DNA of 34,052 bases from an uncultured Granulosicoccaceae bacterium (GCA_937965695.1 CALCKW010000029.1:1-34052), one strand, 5' to 3'; shown: positions 1 to 8,079, counted from the stretch's first letter. Made by a program: numbers and translations. Notes: generated from the letters alone by a model not told the origin.

Positions 1-23
1 CTCAAAAAAAAGACATCTCCTGC

Positions 24-647
24 TTATTTTTGGCGCAAAAACTCCCCGTGTAATTCAACGTCAATTTCATCTCCCGCAAAGGCGCTAAAAGCATCCATGC
101 CGAAGTCTGATCGGTTGAGCTTTGCGCTGGCCGAAAAGCCAATTGTGTATTTTCTAGTGATCAGATTGTCTGCGCCACCGTTGAACGTAGTGGTTAAGAG
201 CAGTGGGCGGGTGATGCCGCGCATGGTAAATGATCCCGCTATTTCGAGTTGACCGGATTCCAGTGTTTTGACAGACTCACTGTTGAAGGTAAGTTGAGGG
301 TACTGACTGGTGTTGAACCACGCAGCTTCCTGAAGCGTTGACTCAAGGTCTCGATTATTCACGTCGATACTGCTGGCGTTGATCACTCCATTGAGTATTA
401 AGGACTCAGGGTTTTTGGGGTCGAAATCCATACTGGCATCGATCTCATTAAACCGGCCAATGATTTTGGATAATCCGAGATGGTCTATGCGAAAGAGTAG
501 ATAACTGTGCATTGTGTCCAACTGGTATTCGCCGGCTCTTAACTCGCTTATCTCTTGAGTAAAATTGGGGCGAACCAGGTGCGTGCAAGCCGTTAGAAAT
601 AACAGGAGTGTCGCCAGTAGGCAGGTCTTCATCAGTGGGTTTCTCAT
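24..647 (-). CDS. YceI-family lipoprotein
   Basis: A 207-residue protein with a short charged N-terminus, a hydrophobic stretch and a lipobox ending LLFLTAC, so Cys21 is the likely lipid-attached residue and the protein should be an envelope lipoprotein. From about residue 40 it reads as a YceI domain (YQLDTMHSYLLFRIDHLG near the start, then FDPKNPES and a GSFTMRGITRP strand), a lipocalin-like barrel that in known members binds an isoprenoid such as polyprenol. An internal Met at residue 6 (base 632) would give a more usual short signal peptide. It stands alone: the next gene on the same strand lies 289 bp away. Family assignment is firm; ligand and role are unknown. Confidence 0.85.
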   Translation of the reverse strand: MRNPLMKTCLLATLLLFLTACTHLVRPNFTQEISELRAGEYQLDTMHSYLLFRIDHLGLSKIIGRFNEIDASMDFDPKNPESLILNGVINASSIDVNNRDLESTLQEAAWFNTSQYPQLTFNSESVKTLESGQLEIAGSFTMRGITRPLLLTTTFNGGADNLITRKYTIGFSASAKLNRSDFGMDAFSAFAGDEIDVELHGEFLRQK

Positions 648-936
648 TGGGGTTTGCCAACAGAAAATACTCTAAGAACGTGCTCTTTCGTCATTGTATG
701 ATTCCATTAAAGTTTTTTGGTTCAGGTTTACTGTTATGCGTGCGCGCGTCGTTCAAGCGCATCCTGGGAATCGTATTTCAATCCGCACAGCGCTATCACG
801 TTGGAAACGGAACTCTCCACCCGCTGTTGATAATAAAACTCTAAACAGTCCGAGAAGCGATCTATTGATTGTGCATTTTCCGTTGTGGTGATTTGCTACT
901 CCTGTCATTCTAAAAGGGTGTACTGATCAAGTTTTT

Positions 937-2931
937 TTATTGTTCCTTGACCCTTAGCTTTTCTGCTAGGGTACGTTCCATCGCATCGACTTTCAGTGAC
1001 AGTGCGAGCAAGTCGTCGGCACTGTTAGTTGAATAGATTTTTAAAAATACTTTTAACCCGTGACCTATAGATCGCAGTAGCCGTACCGAGTCGGGTTGTT
1101 CACTGACAAAATGCAAGTGGTGGTCGCGCGGTCCTGACAGAATAAGCGACCATAGATCCTGCGCAGCGTATTCAAGGTCATCAACATCCAGTTGGTTTGC
1201 GTCCACGCATTCTTGTATGAAAGCCATGAGCCCTTTGAAAGCCTTTCCTGGGCCTGCGGCGTGATAGATACTGGCAATGTCAGGGCGCCGCGATGCTTCA
1301 CCCAAGACAAGCCTGGCGAGCGATAGCATGTCTGGGCGCAAGACAAAATCGGCATAGGTCCAGCTGAAATCCCAAAGCCTATCGACCAGTGAACCGTCAG
1401 GCGCTGAAAGCGGTGTCATGATGTGGTCACAGCCTTCTTGCAATACACGGGCAAACAAGCCGTCTTTGTCACCAAAGTATTGATAGAGCGTGGGTTTGGA
1501 TACGCCTGCACGTTTTGCGATGACCGTCATAGAGACGCCGTCAAAGCCTTGTTCGCTGAATTCTTCCAGTGCTGCATCCAGTATGCGGCGGCTCTTCAAT
1601 TGGCGTTTTGTTTCACGGGTTGGTGTTGCTTGCCGAGTGGACCCCGGTGTTTTTTGTAGAAACACTTGCAGCAGACTGTTGAACTGTTCTGGTTGCTCTA
1701 AGTTGCACAAGTGCCCCGCATCGCTGATGACTTCAAAGCGTATATCTGGAAGGCGCTGGGTCTCATCGATGGTGCTGTACATCTTGTGGCTGACCGTCCG
1801 AATTTCTTCGGGAGACGCCAAACGGTCGTGCTCACCGGTGACAAGCAAAACTGGACAGCTAATGCGAGAGTAATCGAATCGCTCCACGGGATTGCAAAAA
1901 CAAGTGAGTGCGTCCAGATACGTCTCACTGCTTATCTCACTCATGGATGCATGAAGCGTCGAACGATGTTGCTCACTGGCGCTGGGCCCTGAAATCAGCT
2001 CTACAACAGCATCTGCAAACTCAGCGGGTGTCTTGCCTTTAGAGAGTGGCTCTGCACGGGCTTGCAGAAAACGTGTGCGTTCATCAACTCCTGCTTCAGA
2101 CATACCGGTGCAACCGCCTGCCAGTACCAAGCCTGCCAATAACTGGGGATGACGCATGGCGAAACTGGTCGCGATCCAGCTGCCCATGCTTAGTCCAACG
2201 ATAACAAGCTTTCGAGCGCCAAAGTGATGCATGACCTTGAGAATGTCATCGCAGTAGTCATCGATGTGGGTTTGTTTGCGGCCTAAGGCACTACTTCCAT
2301 AGCCTCGTAAGTCGAGTGCAGCAACGTTATGCGTTTCCGCCAGCGCTTTTACTTGCGACTGCCAATTGCTGGCGTTGCCACCGATACCATGGACAAATAA
2401 CACCAAGCTCCAGCACGACTCACTCCCATGTGCAGGGCTGAGTACGGATAGATGAGGTGCATCCGTTAGTTTGGTTGTTGTTAGAGCCGTGTTGCCATTG
2501 AGAGCCGCTGATTTGACTGTGGGTGATGCTGATGAATTGGCACTCAGCCAGTCGAGACCGTTATCAAAGATTGTGTGAGTGCCGGTAGCGATTGCATCGC
2601 CAGTTTCTGCAGGTGCGCTAAATGTCGCCCCCCAATGAATGGTGTTTTTTGTTGTCGAAACCTCGCCGCGATAGCGTTCTACACCTTCTATGCCGTCCGT
2701 CAACGCGTAGCGCATGAGCTGATCGGTATCGCTAAAGTATGTTATTTGTTCACGATAGTGGCCGCCGTCTGTTCCTTCGAATACGCGGACAACCGCACCG
2801 GTTGCGTCAATCTCGACCTTGTTGTTGGCAACGCTAGGGTGCCAGCTTGACCCAAAGTCCCGAATATACGTCCACGCTTTTTGCGTATGCTCTATGTCTC
2901 TCGAGCACTGAATTTCGTACTTTTTCATCAA
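937..2931 (-). CDS. SRPBCC - alpha/beta hydrolase - TetR regulator fusion protein
   Basis: One uninterrupted 664-residue frame carries three domains. Residues 1-130 look like an SRPBCC/polyketide-cyclase type ligand-binding domain. Residues 173-430 are an alpha/beta hydrolase: oxyanion-hole HGIGG (181-185), nucleophile elbow GLSMGS with Ser248, acid Asp369 in GEHD and His407 in DAGH, so the triad appears intact. Residues 440-490 are a TetR helix-turn-helix (ILDAALEEFSEQGFDGVSM then GVSKPTLYQYFGDKDGLF), followed by a TetR C-terminal ligand/dimer region to about 640. It is the last gene of a three-gene operon, 35 bp after the acyl-CoA-dehydrogenase-like gene. Next to a NicX-like enzyme, the hydrolase could be the counterpart of NicD, which removes formate from N-formylmaleamate; this is inference. 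The TetR part probably represses the operon through the palindrome at 5356-5375. Hydrolase-TetR fusions may exist elsewhere; the three-part form is unusual to my knowledge. Confidence 0.88.
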   Translation of the reverse strand: MMKKYEIQCSRDIEHTQKAWTYIRDFGSSWHPSVANNKVEIDATGAVVRVFEGTDGGHYREQITYFSDTDQLMRYALTDGIEGVERYRGEVSTTKNTIHWGATFSAPAETGDAIATGTHTIFDNGLDWLSANSSASPTVKSAALNGNTALTTTKLTDAPHLSVLSPAHGSESCWSLVLFVHGIGGNASNWQSQVKALAETHNVAALDLRGYGSSALGRKQTHIDDYCDDILKVMHHFGARKLVIVGLSMGSWIATSFAMRHPQLLAGLVLAGGCTGMSEAGVDERTRFLQARAEPLSKGKTPAEFADAVVELISGPSASEQHRSTLHASMSEISSETYLDALTCFCNPVERFDYSRISCPVLLVTGEHDRLASPEEIRTVSHKMYSTIDETQRLPDIRFEVISDAGHLCNLEQPEQFNSLLQVFLQKTPGSTRQATPTRETKRQLKSRRILDAALEEFSEQGFDGVSMTVIAKRAGVSKPTLYQYFGDKDGLFARVLQEGCDHIMTPLSAPDGSLVDRLWDFSWTYADFVLRPDMLSLARLVLGEASRRPDIASIYHAAGPGKAFKGLMAFIQECVDANQLDVDDLEYAAQDLWSLILSGPRDHHLHFVSEQPDSVRLLRSIGHGLKVFLKIYSTNSADDLLALSLKVDAMERTLAEKLRVKEQ

Positions 2932-2966
2932 TTGCTGCCCATAAAAGTACCGATGTTGTCTTAATT

Positions 2967-4259
2967 TCAGTTGCCGTTATAGGGTCGCCACAATGAGGTT
3001 CTAGCAGACACGGTGTCGTTCGGGGCGTTTTCAATTTCATCCATGTCGTACACCGTCATCATCGAAAGATAATCTTCCATGATCTCTGTTGTGTACGGCA
3101 GCATGAGCGCACCACAACGGCTGTCGCGATAGATTCGTTCGAGCGGTAGTGTCTTCAGCATGGATTGACCGCCACAGGTACGAATCGCCATCGCTGCCAC
3201 TTCTTGCACGCCATCCATCACAGCCAGCTGTGCTGCGTATAAACGCATGACCTCAGCTTTTGAGGGCAGGGGTTTTGCTTCAAAAAATGCAGTCGTCCAT
3301 AACGTGCGCATTTCAGTTAGCTTTTGATACATGCGGGCAACCGTTGCACGTTTAGTCGGGTAGACACGACGATCAACCGGTGGCTGCCCGGGTAAATCAC
3401 CGCGCAGATAGCTAACGGTAAAGTCATAAGCCGATTGTGCAACACCCATATACGCGGGTGTGAGTGTCGCCATCATGGCGGGCCAGTGCGGTAGTGTTTT
3501 CACAAAAACACCGGCTGGCATCATCAAGTCTTCTTCCGATACAAAAACGTCTTTAAGCACTAGATCGCGCGAGCATGTGCCGCGCATGCCCAGAGGATCC
3601 CAGTCACCGACGATAGATAAGCCTTCGCTGTCTTTGTGTACAGCGAAATCCATGGTGTCTTCATGGCGTGGCTCTTGACCTTCAAAATGTTCGGTACACA
3701 CAATGGAGTAATAGTCGCAATGACCCGCTAGCGAAGCGAATTTTTTGAAACCGTTGATGACCCATCCACCGTCAACTTTCTTGCAGTTTGTTTTGATCGG
3801 GTCGGAAGTCCAATTCACGCCACCTTCCGAAATAGGCTGCGAAAAAATGGCCTTGTCGTTGACGACTTTAGGAAACTGACGTTCACGCATCTCACCGAAT
3901 GCTGCTTTTTCTTCGGCGCTAAGGTGAGGCATGTCATACATGAACCGTAGCCACATCATCGATGAGGTATGCATGTTGAACGTCAAAGCGGTCGCGCCAC
4001 AGTATTTGCCTATCTCGGCGCCGATGGTTGCGTACTCGCCCAGTGAGAAACCGTATCCACCGTATTCCTCTGGTATCACGAGTTTTAGGAACCCGTGTTC
4101 GGCCAGCTCTTGATAGTTCTCTGTAGGGAAATCGGCGTTTATGTCAACCTGTACCGCGCGCTCGGCAAATTTTGGCCCCAATGCATTGATTTTTTGCAGC
4201 ATCTTGATATGCGTGCTGCGGAATTTTGAAGTGTCATAATAATCTTGGAACTGGCTCAT
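2967..4259 (-). CDS. Acyl-CoA dehydrogenase-fold flavoprotein, atypical active site
   Basis: The protein is 430 residues when started at the Met of MSQFQDYYDTSK (base 4259); the longer frame upstream would overlap the preceding gene and has no family similarity. Acyl-CoA dehydrogenase features run in order: N-terminal helical domain with VIPEEYGGYGFSLGEY, beta domain with DWDPLGMRGTCSRDLVLKDV (about 219-238), and C-terminal GGQSMLKTLPLERIYRDSR. In the usual enzymes RDAR is followed by (I)YEGT, with Glu as catalytic base. Here the matching stretch reads MLPYTTEI, with Pro and Tyr where Glu-Gly is expected. The enzyme may therefore not be a classical CoA-ester dehydrogenase; flavin monooxygenases with this fold are an alternative, and some true dehydrogenases place the base elsewhere. 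It sits 14 bp after the NicX-like gene and 35 bp before the fusion gene, so it is probably co-transcribed. Substrate unknown. Confidence 0.85.
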   Translation of the reverse strand: MSQFQDYYDTSKFRSTHIKMLQKINALGPKFAERAVQVDINADFPTENYQELAEHGFLKLVIPEEYGGYGFSLGEYATIGAEIGKYCGATALTFNMHTSSMMWLRFMYDMPHLSAEEKAAFGEMRERQFPKVVNDKAIFSQPISEGGVNWTSDPIKTNCKKVDGGWVINGFKKFASLAGHCDYYSIVCTEHFEGQEPRHEDTMDFAVHKDSEGLSIVGDWDPLGMRGTCSRDLVLKDVFVSEEDLMMPAGVFVKTLPHWPAMMATLTPAYMGVAQSAYDFTVSYLRGDLPGQPPVDRRVYPTKRATVARMYQKLTEMRTLWTTAFFEAKPLPSKAEVMRLYAAQLAVMDGVQEVAAMAIRTCGGQSMLKTLPLERIYRDSRCGALMLPYTTEIMEDYLSMMTVYDMDEIENAPNDTVSARTSLWRPYNGN

Positions 4260-4273
4260 CGTTATTTCCGTGT

Positions 4274-5320
4274 TTAGGCGAGCTCGCCTTGCAATACGCC
4301 GTCGATCACAACGGCCTTGTTGTCCAGTGAAAGAGTGCATCCACGCATCGGTAGATCAAAGTGGCCCAGCGTAAAACGGCCTGCGTATTGATTGGAACCG
4401 GTTGACCAAAGGAAGTTACCGGCCCACGCTCTAAATTCAGTGCCTTGGACGTCACGCTTGTCATACATCGCCATCGACTCCCAACGCGCTCGAGGATTCA
4501 TGCCCCAGCCCACGTGACTCATGCCATAAGCGACAGGATCTTCCCACGCGGCTAAATATTCACGGAAGAGATCTGCATCGACGTTGTCACCACCGATGTC
4601 AGTGATGAAATCACTTTCGATTTTTAAATCAATCGGATCTCTTAGATAGGATTTAAAGGTGAGGTTCATGTCACCTGGTGCCATCACAATACGGCCGTTG
4701 ACCGCGCCTTCACCGGGGAAACACAAGCAAAGGCCGCCTGGCCAATGCGCGACGCCACCCGGGTTAGTTGTAAAACCGGGCGTGCCACCGCAAGGTGCAT
4801 CGCGAATATCGATAGTGAGATCAGTACCTGCATTACTGGTGACGCGCATTTCACTGGCGGCACTGAGCATATCAATGCCAAGTTGCACCTTTGGCCCCAA
4901 GTCGGCCGTGGGTTCTGTTCTTTCTAAAACTTCAGGGTGTTCGTTGCATACAACAAAAAGCCGTACGCCAGCTGCTTCAATCTCGGGCCATTCTTCGGCG
5001 TGTAGCAAGCCTTCAACAGTGACGTCCACGATGACATCTACATTTTTAAGCGCTTCTATGACATGTCGTGTGTTTTGGATGGCGTTGGAGGCGCCTGTGG
5101 ATCTCACCGGGACTGGCGCGGTCTGCGGTGGTGTTGGCATGACGATGGTGGAGTATTGGGCGCCAAGGTCAAACAAGGCCAATCCGCACAGTTGGGCTAA
5201 AACAGGCCGCGACTGGGTTTCAGCCACGATGGCCACTTGGGTGCCTTGACCGATACCATTGAGTGCCAGCGCTCGGCGAAACGACGCAATCCATTTGCCT
5301 TCAACAATTTCCTGCAACAT
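4274..5320 (-). CDS. NicX-like 2,5-dihydroxypyridine 5,6-dioxygenase family protein
   Basis: A 348-residue protein of the NicX / aminopeptidase-T-like family. NicX of Pseudomonas putida is about 350 residues, holds mononuclear iron and opens 2,5-dihydroxypyridine to N-formylmaleamate. From memory, the C-terminal third aligns closely: YGMSHVGWGMNPRARW, a GNFLWSTGSN stretch, then GHFDLPMRG and DNKAVVIDG. The known iron ligands (one His in SHIGWG, then His-x-Asp) are matched by His in SHVGWG and His-Phe-Asp in GHFD. It is the first gene of a minus-strand operon with a flavoprotein and a hydrolase-TetR fusion, which fits a ring-opening pathway (dioxygenase followed by hydrolase). NicC, NicE and NicF homologues are not in the window, so the true substrate may be a different hydroxylated N-heterocycle. 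A metallopeptidase role is less likely given the ligand pattern. Confidence 0.75.
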   Translation of the reverse strand: MLQEIVEGKWIASFRRALALNGIGQGTQVAIVAETQSRPVLAQLCGLALFDLGAQYSTIVMPTPPQTAPVPVRSTGASNAIQNTRHVIEALKNVDVIVDVTVEGLLHAEEWPEIEAAGVRLFVVCNEHPEVLERTEPTADLGPKVQLGIDMLSAASEMRVTSNAGTDLTIDIRDAPCGGTPGFTTNPGGVAHWPGGLCLCFPGEGAVNGRIVMAPGDMNLTFKSYLRDPIDLKIESDFITDIGGDNVDADLFREYLAAWEDPVAYGMSHVGWGMNPRARWESMAMYDKRDVQGTEFRAWAGNFLWSTGSNQYAGRFTLGHFDLPMRGCTLSLDNKAVVIDGVLQGELA

Positions 5321-5345
5321 GATCCAACTCGCCTGTGAAACCGGA

Positions 5346-5378
5346 TTTATAGTTTACTAAACCGTTTGGTTTAGTCAA
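5346..5378 (-). promoter_or_regulatory. Putative operon promoter with TetR-type operator
   Basis: ACTAAACC-GTTT-GGTTTAGT at 5356-5375 is a perfect inverted repeat with 8-bp arms and a 4-bp centre, 36 bp before the NicX-like start. On the minus strand a TTGACT box (5373-5378) and a TATAAA box (5346-5351) flank it, though their 21-bp spacing is longer than usual. A bound TetR dimer here would block transcription, and the only TetR domain in the window lies at the end of the operon this site would control. The palindrome is seen directly; its partner is inferred. Confidence 0.6.
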
Positions 5379-5665
5379 ATAAAAACTGTTTCTCTAGGCC
5401 AAAACTCACTTGCTGAAGGTTTCAAGGCGAGTGGCTCATTCTGGTTTGTGGGTTAACACCCGTATTTTCTAGGTCGGTGGTTTTTGTAAGGGGTTATAAC
5501 GTTAGCTGTAAATCGAAGTTGCCAGCTATCGAAGGGAAATTGCCTTTGCTCATTTGAGCGCGCTGATCGAGAGAGATATTCGGCACAGAGCTTTTGTCAG
5601 TGCTCTTTCAGCACAATGGATTTAACGCAAAGAAAGCCGAAAAAAGTCTCGATGTATTTTTTAGC
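5376..5665. other. Intergenic region, no gene seen
   Basis: This stretch lies between the upstream region of the NicX-like operon and the end of the ABC ATPase gene. It has no convincing coding frame. An A6/T6 stem (5640-5645 with 5657-5662) directly after the ATPase stop and a small AGAGC/GCTCT stem (5587-5606) could serve as weak transcription ends for the transporter operon. Neither is a clear intrinsic terminator. Confidence 0.4.
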
Positions 5666-6412
5666 TTATAGAATTTGGCTTAAAAATTCCTGTGTACGCG
5701 GATCTTGCGCATTTTGGAAAAAAGTATCCGGTGGCCCGTGCTCGACAATAACTCCACGATCAGTGAAATAGATATGGTCAGCGACTTCACGGGCGAATCC
5801 CATTTCATGCGTCACTAAAATACAAGTCATGCCTTCTTCTGCAAGGTCTTTGATGGTCTGTAGTACTTCGCCAACAGTTTCAGGGTCGAGTGCGGCGGTT
5901 ACTTCGTCAAACAGCATGACGTCGGGTTGCATGGCGAGTGAGCGAGCGATCGCGACGCGCTGTTGCTGCCCACCTGAGAGTTCACCTGGGTAGGCGTCTT
6001 CTTTGCCTTCTAGGCGTACTTTTTTAAGCAATGCACGGGCTTTAGCTTCGGCGCTCGCCTTGTCTTGTTTCAACACTCTGATGGGTGCCATCATCACGTT
6101 TTGTAGCGCGGTCTTATGCGGGAATAGATTGTACTGTTGAAACACCATGCCTACTTTTTTGCGCAGCTCGAGTTTGTCCAGCTTTGCGTCGTTGACCTCT
6201 TGGCCTTCAACCAATATGGAACCTTGTTGTATATCATTGAGCGCGTTGACGCAGCGAATTAAAGTGGACTTGCCTGAGCCCGATGGCCCAATAATGCAAA
6301 TGACATCACCTTTCATTACGTCTAGGGATACACCATTGAGCACTTTCAGCTCGCCGAATGATTTATGAACATTGTTGATTGAGACCATCGGGTCTGCAGG
6401 TGTCCAGCTCAT
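5666..6412 (-). CDS. Polar amino-acid-type ABC transporter ATPase
   Basis: A 248-residue ATP-binding subunit of the GlnQ/AapP type. It shows Walker A GPSGSGKST (about 42-50), a Q-loop in GMVFQQYNLFPH, the ABC signature LSGGQQQR, Walker B VMLFDEVTAALDPE and the switch His in LVTHEMGF. The D-loop region DEVTAALDPE differs slightly from the common DEPTSALDPE. It ends a four-gene minus-strand operon after two permeases, 9 bp from the second, and would energise import of the solute captured by the binding protein at 8080-8886. Length and motifs are normal. The solute is not readable from this subunit. Confidence 0.95.
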   Translation of the reverse strand: MSWTPADPMVSINNVHKSFGELKVLNGVSLDVMKGDVICIIGPSGSGKSTLIRCVNALNDIQQGSILVEGQEVNDAKLDKLELRKKVGMVFQQYNLFPHKTALQNVMMAPIRVLKQDKASAEAKARALLKKVRLEGKEDAYPGELSGGQQQRVAIARSLAMQPDVMLFDEVTAALDPETVGEVLQTIKDLAEEGMTCILVTHEMGFAREVADHIYFTDRGVIVEHGPPDTFFQNAQDPRTQEFLSQIL

Positions 6413-6421
6413 GGGAAATCC

Positions 6422-7258
6422 TTAGTTAATAACCGCAAACTTTTTCTCCAAGCGCAGCGTATAGCGCGCTATCGGGTAGCAGTACGCGAAGAAGAGCAGT
6501 AAAACAAACCCGTAGAAGGGTGCCAGTAAATCGGGGCGGCCACCTTCAGCAGATAGTGCACGGCCGGTGAGGGTCATCACCTCTGACACCCCAACAATAG
6601 ACGCGAGTACTGTCGCCATTGTCAGTATGGCGTAGAGGTTCATCCAAGGGGGCAACATGCGCTTAACGCATTGAGGCAAAATAACCAGCCACAATGTTTG
6701 GCGACGGGTGTAGGCCAGGCTCTCTGCCGCTTCCCATTGTCCACTGGGCAATGAGCGAATGGCACCTCGCACAATCTCCGAGACGTTGGCCATCACCGGT
6801 AGGGAGAGTCCAATAATCGCTTTGAACCAATCGGGCATAGGGATGGTTAAACCTGCGATGCTGAATTCAAACGGTAACAAAAACATCGCAAAAAACAGCA
6901 GCACTAGCCAAGGGGCGTTTCTAAAGAACTGCGTGACAAACCAGGACCCTGAGCGCATTAAGCTATTCGGTGATATTTGACCCAACCCGAGTGCTGTTCC
7001 CGCTGCGGTGCCTACTGCCATTGCGCAGACCGAGATCACGAGATTAAAGACAAAACCCTCTAATAGAAGCGGGATCCAGTTTTTAAGCACAGCCAGCGGT
7101 GAAAGTTGTTCATCTCCAGCAGCTGAGAAGGCAAGGGATGGAATAATCATCATTGCCGCGATAATCGGCAGAATGTGCCAATAGCTCAATGCAGATGGGG
7201 TATACGGCGCTTCGATGGGCTTAGACAGCATCACCGGCATATCGGTTTTTTTGTTCAT
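6422..7258 (-). CDS. Polar amino-acid-type ABC transporter permease (second)
   Basis: A 278-residue inner-membrane permease of the HisM/GlnP class, started at MNKKTDMP (base 7258). This start overlaps the stop of the upstream permease by one base (TAATG), a coupled arrangement; the longer open frame merely runs through the neighbour. It has an N-terminal membrane segment near WHILPIIAAMMIIPSLAF, a periplasmic stretch and further hydrophobic segments. The cytoplasmic EAA loop that contacts the ATPase reads SGQWEAAESLAYTRRQTLW. The long N-terminus before the conserved core is typical of the second permease in four-gene family-3 systems of AapM type. Confidence 0.92.
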   Translation of the reverse strand: MNKKTDMPVMLSKPIEAPYTPSALSYWHILPIIAAMMIIPSLAFSAAGDEQLSPLAVLKNWIPLLLEGFVFNLVISVCAMAVGTAAGTALGLGQISPNSLMRSGSWFVTQFFRNAPWLVLLFFAMFLLPFEFSIAGLTIPMPDWFKAIIGLSLPVMANVSEIVRGAIRSLPSGQWEAAESLAYTRRQTLWLVILPQCVKRMLPPWMNLYAILTMATVLASIVGVSEVMTLTGRALSAEGGRPDLLAPFYGFVLLLFFAYCYPIARYTLRLEKKFAVIN

Positions 7259-7911
7259 TAGCCGTACCCCGGAATTTTCAGGGAGCGTTCCCAGCGGTTC
7301 ATGCCGGCGACGAGCACGCCCACTAAAACAAAGTAGGCGATCAGCAGAAATATCATCATCTCGGTAACATTGACGTTGTCTGACCAAATTTGATTGGACT
7401 CGTAAAGCAAGTCAGGCACTGCTATGGCATAGGCGAGAGTCGTGGTTTTAACCAGATTGACTAGATTGTTATTAAGCGCTGGCAGTGCCACCCTAAAAGC
7501 GAGCGGCAAGGTGATGTCTTTGTAGATCTGAAGCTTGGTGAAGCCAAGCGCTTCTGCTGCTTCTACGGTGGATTTGGGCACGGCCTCAATACCGGACCGG
7601 AAAATCTCGACATTGAATGCACCGGCAAAAAAAGACAGGGAAATCGCAGCCCAAGCAAAGTTGCCGAGTAGGGGGGATTCACCGCCCCAGTCGTTTTCTA
7701 CCGTGGGCAATAAAGTGCCAATCGCAAAATAGAAGAAATACAGCTGAACCAAAGGTGGCGTATTTCTAAAAAGTTGAATATAACCATTGACGAAGCGACG
7801 CGTCCATTTAAAAGACGAGCCTTGCAGCCAAGCGCCAACGACACCAATAATGACCGAAAAAAACAGACAAACTGCAGACAGTTTTAGGGTGGTGAGAAAA
7901 CCACCGATCAT
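7258..7911 (-). CDS. Polar amino-acid-type ABC transporter permease (first), start uncertain
   Basis: From the first ATG (base 7911) the protein has 217 residues: MIGGFLTTLKLSAVCLFFSV opens directly with a membrane helix, followed by the QLYFFYFAIG region and an EAA loop (STVEAAEALGFTKLQIYK). Members of this family normally have a stretch before the first helix. The same frame is open for a further 36 codons upstream and encodes a family-like leader, so the real protein is probably longer (see 7912-8001). It lies between the binding-protein gene and the second permease and overlaps the latter by one base. It should form the membrane channel as a heterodimer with the product of 6422-7258. Confidence 0.9.
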   Translation of the reverse strand: MIGGFLTTLKLSAVCLFFSVIIGVVGAWLQGSSFKWTRRFVNGYIQLFRNTPPLVQLYFFYFAIGTLLPTVENDWGGESPLLGNFAWAAISLSFFAGAFNVEIFRSGIEAVPKSTVEAAEALGFTKLQIYKDITLPLAFRVALPALNNNLVNLVKTTTLAYAIAVPDLLYESNQIWSDNVNVTEMMIFLLIAYFVLVGVLVAGMNRWERSLKIPGYG

Positions 7912-8001
7912 GCGATCGCGATCGTAACTGTCGTAGATAAACGGTAGGTTGATGCCGGTTTCTTGGTAGAGAACTCGAAACCATTCGTAGATAACGTCTA
8001 T
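7912..8001 (-). other. In-frame upstream coding extension of the first permease, possible AUA start
   Basis: Reading the minus strand upstream of the ATG at 7911 gives 30 further in-frame codons, IDVIYEWFRVLY then QETGINLPFIYDSYDRDR, which resemble the N-terminal leader of related permeases. The frame closes with a stop at 8020-8022 and holds no ATG, GTG, TTG or CTG. The only well-placed start is ATA at 7999-8001, which follows GAGGA with a 7-base spacer. Either a rare AUA start is used, an ATG has mutated to ATA, or there is a base error here. Confidence 0.55.
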
Positions 8002-8041
8002 GCCGGAATCCTCGGGTTTTTAATTAACGCAAGTATGGGAT

Positions 8042-8072
8042 CTCGAGGCAGGTGCGATTCACCTGCCACGAG
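8042..8072 (-). other. Intercistronic stem-loop after the binding-protein gene
   Basis: GGCAGGTG (8047-8054) and CACCTGCC (8060-8067) form a perfect 8-bp stem with a 5-base loop, extended by an outer CTCG/CGAG pair. It lies 8 bases after the binding-protein stop and has no T-run on the minus strand. It is therefore more likely an mRNA-stabilising or partial-termination element that keeps the binding protein more abundant than the permeases, as in other ABC operons. Confidence 0.6.
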
Positions 8073-8079
8073 TTAGGCC

